From RYN-230 sp963782185 (GTDB lineage: Bacteria; Actinomycetota; Actinomycetes; Streptosporangiales; Streptosporangiaceae), in contig CAWAJB010000005.1 in NCBI GenBank assembly GCA_963782185.1, positions 23,929-87,928 of the forward strand: DNA of 64,000 nt. The letters run 5' to 3'. The position numbers and the translations under genes were made by a program. Positions within the stretch are counted from its first letter, which is position 1. Each line of letters starts with the position of its first letter. The notes beneath the pieces were generated by a model. The model was not told the DNA's origin. It made no database searches and worked only from the letters and a program-made list of their open reading frames with translations. Positions 1-8,162 of the stretch are shown one piece after another.

Positions 1-433
1 TGTCATCCACGTTGTCCTGGCCCATGCCGGCGAAAAAGTCAAGGCCTTCAGCGCCGTACGGGGCCGGGGAGGCGAGCGAGGCGGCGGCGGTCACCAGGTC
101 CGGGAGCAGGGCAGCGCACGCGAGCACGTGCGGACCGCCGCCTGAGATGCCCCACGTTGCCAGCCGGTCGATGCCGAGCTCCGCGCAGATCGTGCGGACA
201 TCGCCCGCGCAGTCAGCGACGGTGCGCCCCGGCTGCGGCGAGGACCCGCCGTAGCCTGGCCTGTCGTAGCTGATCAGCCGCAACCCGCGCGAGGCGGCAT
301 CCCGCACGTTCGGGCCATAAAGGAGCCTGGAGTTTGGCGTGCCCATGTGGACCAGAATGGGTCGGCCAGCGGGAGCACCGGACTCCTCGACAGCCAGCGT
401 CCGGCCGTCCGGGGTGCGAACTGTGCGTTCCAC
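1..433 (-). CDS. alpha/beta hydrolase, N-terminal part (runs off window)
   Basis: Open frame on the minus strand from a GTG at 431-433 to the left edge with no stop, about 144 residues. The start has an AGGAG Shine-Dalgarno about 7 bases upstream. The protein begins VERTVRTPDGRTLAVEESG, then has ILVHMGTPNSR (oxyanion-loop region), ISYDRPGYGGSSP and the nucleophile elbow GISGG with the catalytic serine near residue 101. This order is typical of alpha/beta-fold hydrolases of the haloperoxidase/proline iminopeptidase type. The acid and histidine of the triad would lie outside the window. It is divergent from the LuxR regulator that starts at 623, with 189 bases between, so shared or cross regulation is possible but not shown. 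Substrate unknown. Confidence 0.85.
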   Translation of the reverse strand, partial: MERTVRTPDGRTLAVEESGAPAGRPILVHMGTPNSRLLYGPNVRDAASRGLRLISYDRPGYGGSSPQPGRTVADCAGDVRTICAELGIDRLATWGISGGGPHVLACAALLPDLVTAAASLASPAPYGAEGLDFFAGMGQDNVDD

Positions 434-622
434 GCTGTCTCCTTTGCTCCGCGCCGTGTTCACCTTAGCTATCAGCGCACGGGTGACGTTAGAGCGGGTA
501 GTTGCCGGCGGCAACTGAATACCGACCGCTGCGCGGTGAGGCAAGATCGCGTGGATGGACGCATCACCAAAGCACCGGCCGGGGGCACCGGGACGGCTGG
601 CGTCGGCAGGCGAGCTACTAGC

Positions 623-3460
623 ATGGGTGATCCAGCAGCAACACAGGGATCGCTGGAGGCGCAGAGGGTGCAGGTTCCGGCGGCTGAGCCGCCCGCCGCG
701 TCCGGTACGGGGGTTGCGGTGGCCGAGCGGGATGTGCTGCTGGCCACCAAGCTGAATGTGCCCGGCTTGCGGCCGGGCCTGGTACCCCGGCCACGGCTGG
801 CGCAGCGGCTTGACGAAGGGCTGTCGCGGGGGGTGCTGCTGGTCTGCGCGCCGGCCGGGTATGGCAAGACGATGCTGCTGGCGGACTGGGTACGGCATGG
901 TAAGCAAGGGGTGGCGTGGCTGTCACTGGATGCCAGCGATAACGATCCGTCCCGGTTCTGGCGCCATGGGCTGGCTGCGCTGGACCAGGCGCGGCCGGGG
1001 ATCGCCGGGCGGGTCGGCCCGCTGCTGGGCCCACCGCCGCCGACGACGTTCGAGGGGCTGCTGACGGCGCTGGTCAACGAGCTGGCCGTGGAGCCTGGCG
1101 GAGACGACACGCTGCTGGTCCTCGACGACTACCACGTGATCAGCTCGAAGGCCGTGCACGCGTCAGTGGAATTCCTGCTGGAACACCGGCCCCCGGGGCT
1201 GGTGCTGGCGCTGGCCAGCCGCACTGACCCACCGCTGGCGCTTTCGCGGCTGCGGGCCCGCGGGCAGCTGGCTGAGCTGCGCGCCGCCGAGCTGGGCTTC
1301 ACCCCAGAGGAGGCGGCGGCGTTGCTGGAGCAGGTAGCAGGCACCCCCGTCCGGGCGCTACCCGATGCGGCCCTCGCGGCGCTGGCGGCGCGCACCGAGG
1401 GATGGGCGGCCGGGCTGCAGCTGGCCGGGCTGTCGTTGCGCGGGCAGCCGGATGTGGCCGGGTTCGTGGCGGCGTTCACCGGCAGCCACCGTTACGTGCT
1501 GGACTACCTGGCTGAGGAGGTGCTCGAGCGGCAGAGCGAGGAAATGGAAGCCTTCTTGCTGGAGACCTCGGTGCTGGAGCGGCTGTCGGGGGAGCTGTGT
1601 GACGCGGTCACCGGCCAGGCCGGAAGCCAGAAAGTGCTGGAGGAGGTGGAGCGGGCGGGATTGTTCCTAGTGCCCCTGGATGAGGTGCGTGGCTGGTGGC
1701 GCTATCACCATCTGTTCGCCGACCTGCTGCGCGCCCGGCTGCAGCAGGAACGGCCCGGCCGGGTTCCGGAGCTGCACCGTAACGCGGCCACCTGGTATGA
1801 CGATCATGGGCTGGCCGATGAGGCGATCTGGCACGCGATGGCCGCCGAGGAAATGATCTGGGCCGCCCGGCTGATCGAGCGGCACTTCGACACGGTCTTT
1901 TACCTGCGCGGCGAAGGGGCGACGATTCAGCGGTGGATCTCGGCGCTGCCCCATGACCTGGTCCAGTCCCGTCCCCGGCTGCTGTTGGCCCAGGCTTTCC
2001 TGGCTGCCCAGGGCGGCGGTGTGGAAGCGGTGGAGCCGCTGCTCGATGCGGCCGAGCATGCGTCCGCGGTCGCGGCCGGGGAGCAGTTCGAGCCCACTAT
2101 CGGCAGGGCCGACAGCATACTGGTGAACGTCCCTGCGCTGAGCATGCTCTGCCAGGCCTATCTCGCCCAGTTCCGCGGTGACGCCGAGGCCACGACCGTT
2201 TTCGCGTCGAGTGCTCTGGCCATGGTTGGTCAGGGCGAGCAGATGCTGGACTTTGTGATCCGGCGGTACCTGGCCACCAGTGAATGGCTCCGTGGCCGCC
2301 TCGCGGAAGCCGAGCTCGCCTTCGTGACCAGGATCGCCCGGTGGAGGGAGGCTGGCCGGCTCGCTCTGGCGGCCTGGAATGAGTATGAACTCAGCCAGGT
2401 CCAGCGCGGTCAAGGCCGCCTGGATGCGGCCGCGCGGACCTGCGAGCAGGCGCTGGCCTTCGCCGCAACCCCCGGCCAGGCTGCCCCGCTTGCTGCTGGC
2501 CCCGCGTATGTGGGCCTGGCTGAAGTGGCCTACCAGCGCAACGACCTCGACCTCGCCCTCCGCCACGTCACCGAGGGCATTGCCTTGTGCCGCCAGTTCG
2601 CCTATACCCCGCCGCTGGCCGGGGGGCTGGTGACACTGGCGTGGATCCGGCAGGCCAGCGGCGACGTGGCCGGGGCCCTGACGGCGATCGGCGAGGCCGA
2701 GCAGGCCTCGCCGGGCCCGCCCGGCCTGTTTAACCCTGTCCCGGCGCAGCGGGCGCGGCTACTGCTGGCGCAGGGCGACCTGGACGCCGCCGCCCGGTGG
2801 ACGCGGGAGAACGGCCTCGGCGCGGGTGACAAGCCGGATTACTCGAGCGAGCAGGGGCATCTGGTGCTGGCCAGGGTGCTGCTGACCCAAGATCAGCCTG
2901 GCCAGGCGCTCGCGCTGCTCGACCGGCTGCACGCGGCCGCGGCCGCCCAGGACCGGACTGGCAGCCTGATCGAGATCGGCGTGCTGCGGGCGCTGACGCT
3001 GGCCGCCACCGGTGATGCCGACGGCGGGGTGAACGCGCTGGCCAAAGTGCTGGCACTGGCCTGCCCGCAGGGCTATGTCCGGGTCTTCGCCGACGAGGGC
3101 CCGCCGATGGCCGCGCTGCTGAGCCAGCTGATCGCCTCCCAGCGGACTGGGCAGGCTCTGCGGGTTCCGCTGGGCTGCCTGGCCCGGCTGCAGCGCGTGT
3201 TCAGCCGGGAGCCCGCCGCCCCGCCAGGCTCCGGGCCAGGAACCGCCGCGAGGCCGGGCTTGATCGAGCCCCTGACGGGCCGCGAGGTAGAGGTGCTGGG
3301 GATGCTGGCGGCGGGCCGGTCGAACCGGGCGATCGCCGACCAGTTCGTGGTCACCCTTGACACAGTCAAGAAGCACGTCAGCCACATCCTGGGCAAGCTC
3401 GGTGCGGCTAGCCGCACCGAGGCTGTCGCTCGAGCGCGGGAATTGGGCCTGATCCCCTAA
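623..3460 (+). CDS. MalT-like LuxR-family transcriptional regulator with P-loop ATPase
   Basis: About 945 residues from the ATG at 623; the open frame extends upstream, but that part overlaps the divergent hydrolase start and reads as non-coding. Residues about 40-330 hold a STAND-type NTPase with Walker A APAGYGKT (about residue 75) and a Walker B-like LLVLDDYH. A winged/TPR-rich middle follows (WWRYHHLFADLLR, WAARLIERHFDTV). The C-terminus (about 880-945) is a LuxR helix-turn-helix: LTGREVEVLGMLAAGRSNRA, then VTLDTVKKHVSHILGKL. By family this is an ATP-dependent, inducer-responsive DNA-binding activator (LAL group). The protein at 60276-63011 is a close paralogue with the same motifs. Targets and inducer are not visible. 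Confidence 0.93.
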   Translation: MGDPAATQGSLEAQRVQVPAAEPPAASGTGVAVAERDVLLATKLNVPGLRPGLVPRPRLAQRLDEGLSRGVLLVCAPAGYGKTMLLADWVRHGKQGVAWLSLDASDNDPSRFWRHGLAALDQARPGIAGRVGPLLGPPPPTTFEGLLTALVNELAVEPGGDDTLLVLDDYHVISSKAVHASVEFLLEHRPPGLVLALASRTDPPLALSRLRARGQLAELRAAELGFTPEEAAALLEQVAGTPVRALPDAALAALAARTEGWAAGLQLAGLSLRGQPDVAGFVAAFTGSHRYVLDYLAEEVLERQSEEMEAFLLETSVLERLSGELCDAVTGQAGSQKVLEEVERAGLFLVPLDEVRGWWRYHHLFADLLRARLQQERPGRVPELHRNAATWYDDHGLADEAIWHAMAAEEMIWAARLIERHFDTVFYLRGEGATIQRWISALPHDLVQSRPRLLLAQAFLAAQGGGVEAVEPLLDAAEHASAVAAGEQFEPTIGRADSILVNVPALSMLCQAYLAQFRGDAEATTVFASSALAMVGQGEQMLDFVIRRYLATSEWLRGRLAEAELAFVTRIARWREAGRLALAAWNEYELSQVQRGQGRLDAAARTCEQALAFAATPGQAAPLAAGPAYVGLAEVAYQRNDLDLALRHVTEGIALCRQFAYTPPLAGGLVTLAWIRQASGDVAGALTAIGEAEQASPGPPGLFNPVPAQRARLLLAQGDLDAAARWTRENGLGAGDKPDYSSEQGHLVLARVLLTQDQPGQALALLDRLHAAAAAQDRTGSLIEIGVLRALTLAATGDADGGVNALAKVLALACPQGYVRVFADEGPPMAALLSQLIASQRTGQALRVPLGCLARLQRVFSREPAAPPGSGPGTAARPGLIEPLTGREVEVLGMLAAGRSNRAIADQFVVTLDTVKKHVSHILGKLGAASRTEAVARARELGLIP

Positions 3461-3493
3461 CGCCGCGCCGCCCGGCCGCCCCGGTCGCGTCGC

Positions 3494-3841
3494 ATGCGAT
3501 CGGCATCGCCGGACCTCGACCCGGCGTTCACTCGCCAGGGTCGCGATTACCAGCTTCACGGCGGCTTCACACCGGGGCCCCTGCTCGCGGTGGCCGCGCT
3601 AGCGGGCCTGGCTGGGAGCTGCATGCTCGGCGTCCTCCGGCGGGAGCACACGGCAACTGCCTGCCTGCTCACCACAGCTATAGCAATCATCTTGCTGTTC
3701 GCATCGGACGCGTACGAATTCTCGTGGCGGTGCCAGCTCCCAGCCCTACCTCGTGAGCTCAAAGATGCGCAGACCTGGTGGTCTGCACCGCTTCATGTGC
3801 GTCCCAGGCATGCAGGAGGTCAGGGGTTCGAATCTTCTTAG
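3494..3841 (+). pseudogene. C-terminal remnant of a membrane protein, cut at about 3748
   Basis: The frame encodes two hydrophobic stretches (LLAVAALAGLAGSCMLGVL and ACLLTTAIAIILLFA) followed by SDAYEFSWRCQLPAL. That ending resembles the C-terminus of actinobacterial multi-span membrane proteins as I remember them; this is memory, not a search. After QLPAL (about 3748) the frame runs into sequence with no protein character and into a tRNA-like T-arm, and it stops at 3841. No good ribosome binding site precedes it. I read it as the 3' end of an old membrane-protein gene truncated at an integration boundary. It could also be a chance frame. Confidence 0.35.
3798..3838 (+). other. degenerate tRNA 3'-half-like fragment
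   Basis: An anticodon-like arm (TGCGT, loop CCCAGGC, ATGCA; 3798-3814) is followed by a short variable region and a T-arm AGGGG TTCGAAT CTTCT (3822-3838) carrying the conserved TTCGAAT. The T-stem pairs only with two G-T wobbles, position 33 is not T, and no D-arm or matching acceptor strand lies upstream. It is a fragment, not a working tRNA. Such 3' halves are left by integration of mobile elements into tRNA genes. Confidence 0.4.
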
Positions 3842-3961
3842 CTTTGGTGGTCTCGAACAGCATTGAACCCCGCCGCGGCCACCTCGACCAGGCCCTCAAA
3901 CGCTGGGGCTCGGGACGGCTCCCAGGGAGGCCCCGGCGCCAGTCGGCGGTCACGGCCGTTC

Positions 3962-3993
3962 GGGGCGCTGCCGCATGGCTGCGGCAGCGCCCC
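3962..3993 (-). terminator. 14-bp perfect hairpin downstream of the lamin-tail gene
   Basis: GGGGCGCTGCCGCA, loop TGGC, then the exact complement. It lies about 65 bases beyond the stop of the minus-strand gene at 4059-4523. No U-run follows on either strand, as is common in high-GC actinobacteria. Termination is inferred from stem strength and position. Confidence 0.55.
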
Positions 3994-4058
3994 AGAGGCG
4001 TTACGGCATTGCCGTCATCCTGAGGTCGCCTACGGGCAGGTCCGGCCTCTCCAGGATG

Positions 4059-4523
4059 TCAGCAATATAGGTAGCCTGGACCGTTACGGCCCCAGGAGCA
4101 CGAGTCTTTCCAGGTTCCAGCTGCACTGTGCAACTTGGCCTTATCGCCGGTGTTGTTCCACACATACCAGCCATGGTTCCAATACCGGTCGGTGGAAGTG
4201 TTCGTCCCGCTGCCGGTGTGAATGCGGACCTTCCCTCCTGGCCTGAGCGTGAAGTTGCCGAATGTGTATACATGACTCGCCAGGTCCTCGACCTTCCAGC
4301 CAGTTAGGTTACGGCTGGTCGTGCCGGTATTCTTGAGAGTGACGTACTCGGCGTTCAGGCTGGAGTTGCTGCCGGTATCTGATCCGGGTGAATTGTAGTA
4401 GATCAGGCGGAACTGTATCTGGCTCGTTGTTGCTGCCTGTGCGCCCGTCGCCGCGAACGGCAGTATGAGCGCGATGGAGGCTATTGGCCCCAAAAGGGCG
4501 GCAAACATGGTGCGGTAACGCAT
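4059..4523 (-). CDS. secreted lamin-tail-domain (LTD) protein
   Basis: A 154-residue protein from the ATG at 4521-4523, with a purine-rich GGGGGACC just upstream. Residues 1-31 form a Sec signal peptide (MRYRT, then a hydrophobic run to ATGAQAA). The mature part matches the LTD fold pattern: IQFRLIYYNSPGSD, LNAEYVTLKNTGTTSRNLTG, WKVEDLASHVYTFGNFTLRP, GGKVRIHTGSG, WNNTGDKAKL. LTD domains in bacteria sit on extracellular proteins, often with nucleases or cell-surface enzymes; here the domain stands alone. Two cysteines near the C-terminus (DSCSW and the final C) could form a disulfide. A strong hairpin follows it. Confidence 0.85.
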   Translation of the reverse strand: MRYRTMFAALLGPIASIALILPFAATGAQAATTSQIQFRLIYYNSPGSDTGSNSSLNAEYVTLKNTGTTSRNLTGWKVEDLASHVYTFGNFTLRPGGKVRIHTGSGTNTSTDRYWNHGWYVWNNTGDKAKLHSAAGTWKDSCSWGRNGPGYLYC

Positions 4524-4569
4524 TGGTCCCCCTGGTGATGAGTGGAGGTCGCGGCTTGACCGAAGATGA

Positions 4570-4713
4570 TCAACAGCCGAGGGCGAGCGCACCGGCGGCA
4601 GCACCCCGCGTGGCGAGGGCCAGCGTAGTAAGCGCCATCACCGCCAGTCCGAAAAGTGCCAGTCTTCTGTACCCTGTCCCTTCTCCGTCAGCCAGGGTGA
4701 ATCCCTCGCCCAT
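4570..4713 (-). CDS. possible 47-residue single-span membrane peptide
   Basis: From the ATG at 4711-4713 the frame gives a short charged head (MGEGFTLADGEGTGYRR), one hydrophobic helix (LALFGLAVMALTTLALA) and a small tail GAAAGALALGC. It ends 46 bases before the start of the LTD protein, in the same direction, so co-transcription is possible. No convincing Shine-Dalgarno is visible and I do not recognise it; it may be chance. Confidence 0.25.
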   Translation of the reverse strand: MGEGFTLADGEGTGYRRLALFGLAVMALTTLALATRGAAAGALALGC

Positions 4714-4875
4714 CACGTGATCCGGCAGTCCTCGTGACAGTGCTATGGAGTGGCATCCTGCCGTTTTCGCAGTGGCGGGGACGAGAGGCAAAGGTCCCGG
4801 TATCGGTAGCCGAATGTACTCAACAACGGCTCGGCGTCATCACGCCCGCGCCGCCGACGCGGGCACGGGGCATCC

Positions 4876-5643
4876 CTAGGCGATCTTGCGGCGGTAGGTG
4901 GCCATGGCGAGGGCGTACGCGACGATGAGGAGGCCGAGGCACCAGGCGAGGGCGATCCAGATGCCGGTGCTGACTGGCTGCTGTGTGAACAGGTCGCGGA
5001 TCGTGTTGATGATAGATGTCATGGGCTGGTTGTCGGCGAAGGCGCGTACCGGGCCGGGCATGGTGCGGGTGGGCACGAATGCCGAGCTGATGAACGGCAG
5101 GAAGATGAGCGGGTAGGCGAAGGCGCCCGCGCCGTCCGGGGTCTTCGCGGACAGGCCGGCGATGACGGCGATCCAGGTCAATGCCAGAGTGAGCAGGACC
5201 ACGATTCCGAGGATGGCAAGCCAGGCCAGCACTCCCGCGCCTGAGCGGAATCCCATGGGGAGGGCGACGAGCACGACGATCACGAGCGAGATCATGGTGG
5301 ACACCACTGAGGTCAGCACGTGCGCCCACAGCACGCTGGAGCGCGCGATCGGCAGGGACTGGAATCGCTCGAAGATCCCCGTTTGCATGTCCGTGAAGAG
5401 TCGGAGCGCGGTGTAGGAGATCCCCGTCGCGATCGTGATCAGCAGGATTCCGGGCAGCACGTAGTTCACGTAATGCCCGGGCCCCTGCCCGGTGTTGATC
5501 GCGCCGCCGAGCACGTACCTGAACAGCAGCAAGAGGGCGATCGGCATGATCGAGACCGTGATGATGGTGTCCGGGCTGCGCGTGATGTGGCGCATGGTCC
5601 GGCCCAGCAAGACGGCGGTGTCGCCGAAAAAGTGCGTGGTCAT
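4876..5643 (-). CDS. ABC-2 type efflux permease (DrrB-like), module 1
   Basis: A 255-residue inner-membrane protein with about six hydrophobic segments, starting MTTHFFGDTAVLLGRTMRHI. It contains IMPIALLLLFRYVLGGAI, YVLPGILLITIATGISYTAL and the ABC-2 signature stretch GIFERFQSLPIARSSVLWAH. It forms the channel half of a drug or lipid exporter with the ATPase encoded just upstream (9 bases between genes). The order PadR, DUF1048, ATPase, permease is a repressor-controlled efflux operon. It is very similar to the permease at 57020-57781 (same start, same RRKIA end), so the two modules are paralogues. Substrate unknown. Confidence 0.93.
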   Translation of the reverse strand: MTTHFFGDTAVLLGRTMRHITRSPDTIITVSIMPIALLLLFRYVLGGAINTGQGPGHYVNYVLPGILLITIATGISYTALRLFTDMQTGIFERFQSLPIARSSVLWAHVLTSVVSTMISLVIVVLVALPMGFRSGAGVLAWLAILGIVVLLTLALTWIAVIAGLSAKTPDGAGAFAYPLIFLPFISSAFVPTRTMPGPVRAFADNQPMTSIINTIRDLFTQQPVSTGIWIALAWCLGLLIVAYALAMATYRRKIA

Positions 5644-5652
5644 CGTGGTTCC

Positions 5653-6459
5653 TTAGTTGCCTGTGCCGTTGTTGCCAGCCGCGGTGCCGTTGGTGCCGGT
5701 GCCGGTGCCGGTGATGGCGAGGAAGATGTCTTCGAGGGTCGGCTGTTTCTCGACGTACTCGACTCTGGCGGGCGGGAGGAGCTGTTTCAGTTCGGTGAGG
5801 GTGCCGTTCGCGATGATCCGTCCGTCGTGGAGGATGGCGATCCGGTCGGCGAGCTGCTCGGCCTCGTCCAGATACTGCGTCGTGAGCAGCACCGTGGTGC
5901 CCTGCCCGGCGAGCTGTCTGACGCTGTTCCACACCTCGACGCGAGACTGCGGGTCGAGCCCGGCGGTCGGCTCGTCCAGGAAGATCACCGGCGCATTCCC
6001 GATGAGGCTCATGGCGATGTCCAGGCGGCGGCGCATGCCTCCGGAATACGTCGACACCCTTCGCTCCGCCGCGTCGGTGAGCTGGAAGCGGGCCAGCAGG
6101 TCATCCGCGATCTGGGCGGCGCCCTTCAGGTGCCGCAGCCGGGCCACCAGCACCAGGTTCTCGCGCCCGGTGAGGATTTCGTCCACGGCCGCGAACTGCC
6201 CGGTGAGGCTGATGGACTCCCGCACGTTCGCCGGTTGCGCGGCGACGTCGAAGCCGTCCACGATGGCCGTCCCCGCGTCGGGCTTGAGCAGCGTGGACAG
6301 GATTTTCACGACCGTGGTCTTGCCTGCGCCGTTGGAGCCGAGCAGGGCGAAGATGCTGCCCCGCGCCACGTCGAAGTCCACGCCGCGCAGCACGCGCAGC
6401 TTCGTGTACGACTTCTCAAGACCCTGCACGCGGATCGCCTGGACCGGCTGGGTCGTCAT
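5653..6459 (-). CDS. ABC transporter ATP-binding protein (DrrA-like), module 1
   Basis: 268 residues from the ATG at 6457-6459, which overlaps the DUF1048 stop by four bases (ATGA); AGGGG lies about 8 bases upstream. Walker A is LLGSNGAGKTT (about residues 41-51), the signature is STYSGGMRRR, Walker B is PVIFLDEPTAGLDP, and the switch region is LLTTQYLDEAEQLADRI. The DrrA-type C-terminal tail ends in a glycine/threonine/asparagine-rich stretch of low complexity (TGTGTNGTAAGNNGTGN). It drives export through the adjacent permease. Paralogue at 57778-58593. Confidence 0.95.
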   Translation of the reverse strand: MTTQPVQAIRVQGLEKSYTKLRVLRGVDFDVARGSIFALLGSNGAGKTTVVKILSTLLKPDAGTAIVDGFDVAAQPANVRESISLTGQFAAVDEILTGRENLVLVARLRHLKGAAQIADDLLARFQLTDAAERRVSTYSGGMRRRLDIAMSLIGNAPVIFLDEPTAGLDPQSRVEVWNSVRQLAGQGTTVLLTTQYLDEAEQLADRIAILHDGRIIANGTLTELKQLLPPARVEYVEKQPTLEDIFLAITGTGTGTNGTAAGNNGTGN

Positions 6460-6848
6460 CGCGATATCCCCTCGTTTCCGGTGGCTTCTCCGGCGGCGCG
6501 CTCGATGGCGCTGGTCAGCCGATCCCGTTCCCGGATGATCCACTGACCCTCCGGGTAGTTCCGGAGAAACGCCTCGGCGAACTCCACGGGATCCTCCCCG
6601 ACGACCTCGCGGATCGGGGTTCCGCTCGCCGCGCTCTGCTCGAAGAGATCGGCAAGGTCCTCCAGCATCGACAGCCCGCCTTCTGCCGTCCCGTGCCCGA
6701 AGTAATACGAGTACCGCTGCAGCGCATTGACCGCGGTTCGATAACCCGCAGGAAGCCGTTCCACGCGCGCCTTGTACTGCCGGTAGCGCCTCTTCTGCTC
6801 AAGCGGGCCGTAGACCGTCTCGAGGAGCTTGGTCCACCTTGTGGCCAT
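6456..6848 (-). CDS. DUF1048 family protein, module 1
   Basis: 130 residues, beginning MATRWTKLLETVYGPLEQKR and containing the family-typical block MLEDLADLFEQSAASGTPIR followed by VVGEDPVEFAEAFLRNYPEG. DUF1048 proteins are small helical cytoplasmic proteins found between a PadR-type repressor and an ABC exporter; their biochemical role is not established. The Shine-Dalgarno AAGGAGG sits inside the end of the upstream PadR frame and the ATG lies two bases past that TAG stop. The stop overlaps the ATPase start, suggesting coupled translation. Confidence 0.9.
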   Translation of the reverse strand: MATRWTKLLETVYGPLEQKRRYRQYKARVERLPAGYRTAVNALQRYSYYFGHGTAEGGLSMLEDLADLFEQSAASGTPIREVVGEDPVEFAEAFLRNYPEGQWIIRERDRLTSAIERAAGEATGNEGISR

Positions 6849-6850
6849 GT

Positions 6851-7181
6851 CTATTTGCCTCCTTCGCGGAGCTGTTCGAGCCGCTGGGTGAGGAAGCTCC
6901 AGGTCCGCCAGAATTCGTCGAGATGTTCCTGTCCCTGAGCGTTGAGCGTGTACACCTTGCGCGGCGGCCCCTTCTCGGAGGGGACCTTTTCCACGTCAAC
7001 GAGGCCGCGCTGCTCGATCCTGATGAGCAGCGCGTAGACAGTCCCTTCGGCGATGTCGGAGAAGCCCTGCTCCCGCAGCCATGCCGTGATCTCGTAGCCG
7101 TACGCCGGCCCGGCCGAACAGGATCGCGAGGACGATGCCCTCCAGCGTTCCCTTGAGCATCTCCGTCACCTGCTTGCCCAT
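6851..7181 (-). pseudogene. PadR-family regulator, module 1, broken by a one-base insertion
   Basis: The start MGKQVTEMLKGTLEGIVLAI matches the intact PadR at 58958-59287, and the 3' part reads as the same protein in another frame up to REGGK and TAG at 6851-6853. Aligning the two, module 1 has one extra G after the codons for LFGR (about 7105-7112), so the frame fails after about 25 residues. The wing and dimerisation part (GTVYALLIRIEQRGLVDVEK) is readable only after correction. If real, module 1 has lost its local repressor and may be constitutive or controlled by the second PadR. A sequencing error in a G/C run is the alternative. Confidence 0.85.
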
Positions 7182-7184
7182 GGA

Positions 7185-7245
7185 ACACCTCCTCCCTCAG
7201 CTACTCAGTGTTATTGACTACCGGTACATAGTAACACTGAATAGT
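7185..7245 (-). promoter_or_regulatory. promoter/PadR operator region of efflux module 1
   Basis: Upstream of the PadR start (GGAGGAGG Shine-Dalgarno at about 7188-7195) lies CAGTGTTA (7206-7213) and its inverted partner TAACACTG (7232-7239), centred on the palindrome TACCGGTA (7219-7226). The module 2 promoter (59288-59360) shares pieces of this region: AGCTACTCAGT, TGACTAC, AGTAACACT and CTACCGGTAC. An autoregulatory PadR operator is the natural reading. Confidence 0.6.
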
Positions 7246-7647
7246 CGTGGTGCACGCCAGGACGGCGTGCCTGTGGGTGCGGCGTGGATATCCACGCCGA
7301 TGACCAACGCAGGCATGCGCGACGATGGTCGCCGCAGTCGGGTCCCATCCAGGTGCCCGGCCGAACCGCGACCTCTGGTACCGTCTGCGCCGGTCAGACT
7401 GGCGGCGAACCCACCAGCGCCGCGCCCAGACCAGCCGCTACGACGGCCTCCGGCGGGCGGTGGCGCACAACGGCCCCGGCTGACGCGAGCGCTCAACTCC
7501 CTCAGGCCAGGGTTCTCGCATATCCGAGGTGATCGGCCGCGCTGAGCTGGGCAGGATGCCTGGAGTGGCTCCGCGTGGACTGGCGGCCGGACGGCGCCAC
7601 CCAATCCATCCGCAAGATGACGGCCGCAAGGGAAGAAGGTTCCCACA
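7246..7647. other. 402-base stretch without a supported gene
   Basis: The only protein-like frame is a 52-residue plus-strand frame from the ATG at 7325 to 7483 with an arginine-rich, transposase-like end (RDLWYRLRRSDWRRTHQ). It has no Shine-Dalgarno and is probably a remnant or chance. Nothing else is seen. Confidence 0.5.
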
Positions 7648-7980
7648 ATGGGCGATGACAACAGCAGCCACCACGAGTACGAGCGCGTCGTGGTCAGCGG
7701 TGAAGGCGCAACAGCCCGGGAGATCCGCATCTACGGCAGCGGGGGCCGGCTGATTCTTGAGGGCTGGCAGGTTGCCGACGACGACGGTCAGACCGCCTGG
7801 ATCAGCGACGCCGGAGCCATAGCCGTCTTCGGCCAGCCGTTGTATCCCGGTGAGACGACGGAGGCCGGTCCGCTCTGGGTCTTCGACAACTTTGCCGAGG
7901 TCAAAGAGATGGGCTCCTGTTCACCGCCGTTCATGGCTGAGGTCGCCAGGGCCCTCGGCGAGCGGTACGAGCCTGCTTAG
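7648..7980 (+). CDS. hypothetical 110-residue protein
   Basis: Starts MGDDNSSHHEYERVVVSGEG with GAAGG about 8 bases upstream. It is acidic, rich in beta-strand-like alternation (REIRIYGSGGRLILEGWQVA) and has no membrane segment, so it is probably cytoplasmic. The composition fits coding DNA. I do not recognise the family. It lies between the efflux module promoter and the Uma2 gene, with no visible functional link to either. Confidence 0.6.
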   Translation: MGDDNSSHHEYERVVVSGEGATAREIRIYGSGGRLILEGWQVADDDGQTAWISDAGAIAVFGQPLYPGETTEAGPLWVFDNFAEVKEMGSCSPPFMAEVARALGERYEPA

Positions 7981-8162
7981 GCCGAACTCTACCGCCGCGC
8001 TCCAGGACGAGGTCATCGCTGACTTGCTCGCCTTCTTTGCACCGCTGGCCGGCCAGGGCTGGAGTCGGCGGTGCGCGACCAGTGCCGGGCGCATCCGCGG
8101 GGGAGGCCGGGCGCAGGGGCACCCCAGCCGCGGACAGGCGATCCGTCCGTAGAATGAGCGCC

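Noticed and set aside
347..622. N-terminal extension of the first LuxR regulator
   Set aside because: It overlaps the divergent hydrolase start with its good Shine-Dalgarno and has no counterpart in the paralogue.
5320..6546. 408-residue plus-strand frame over the ABC ATPase
   Set aside because: Antisense shadow; the minus strand has full Walker and signature motifs.
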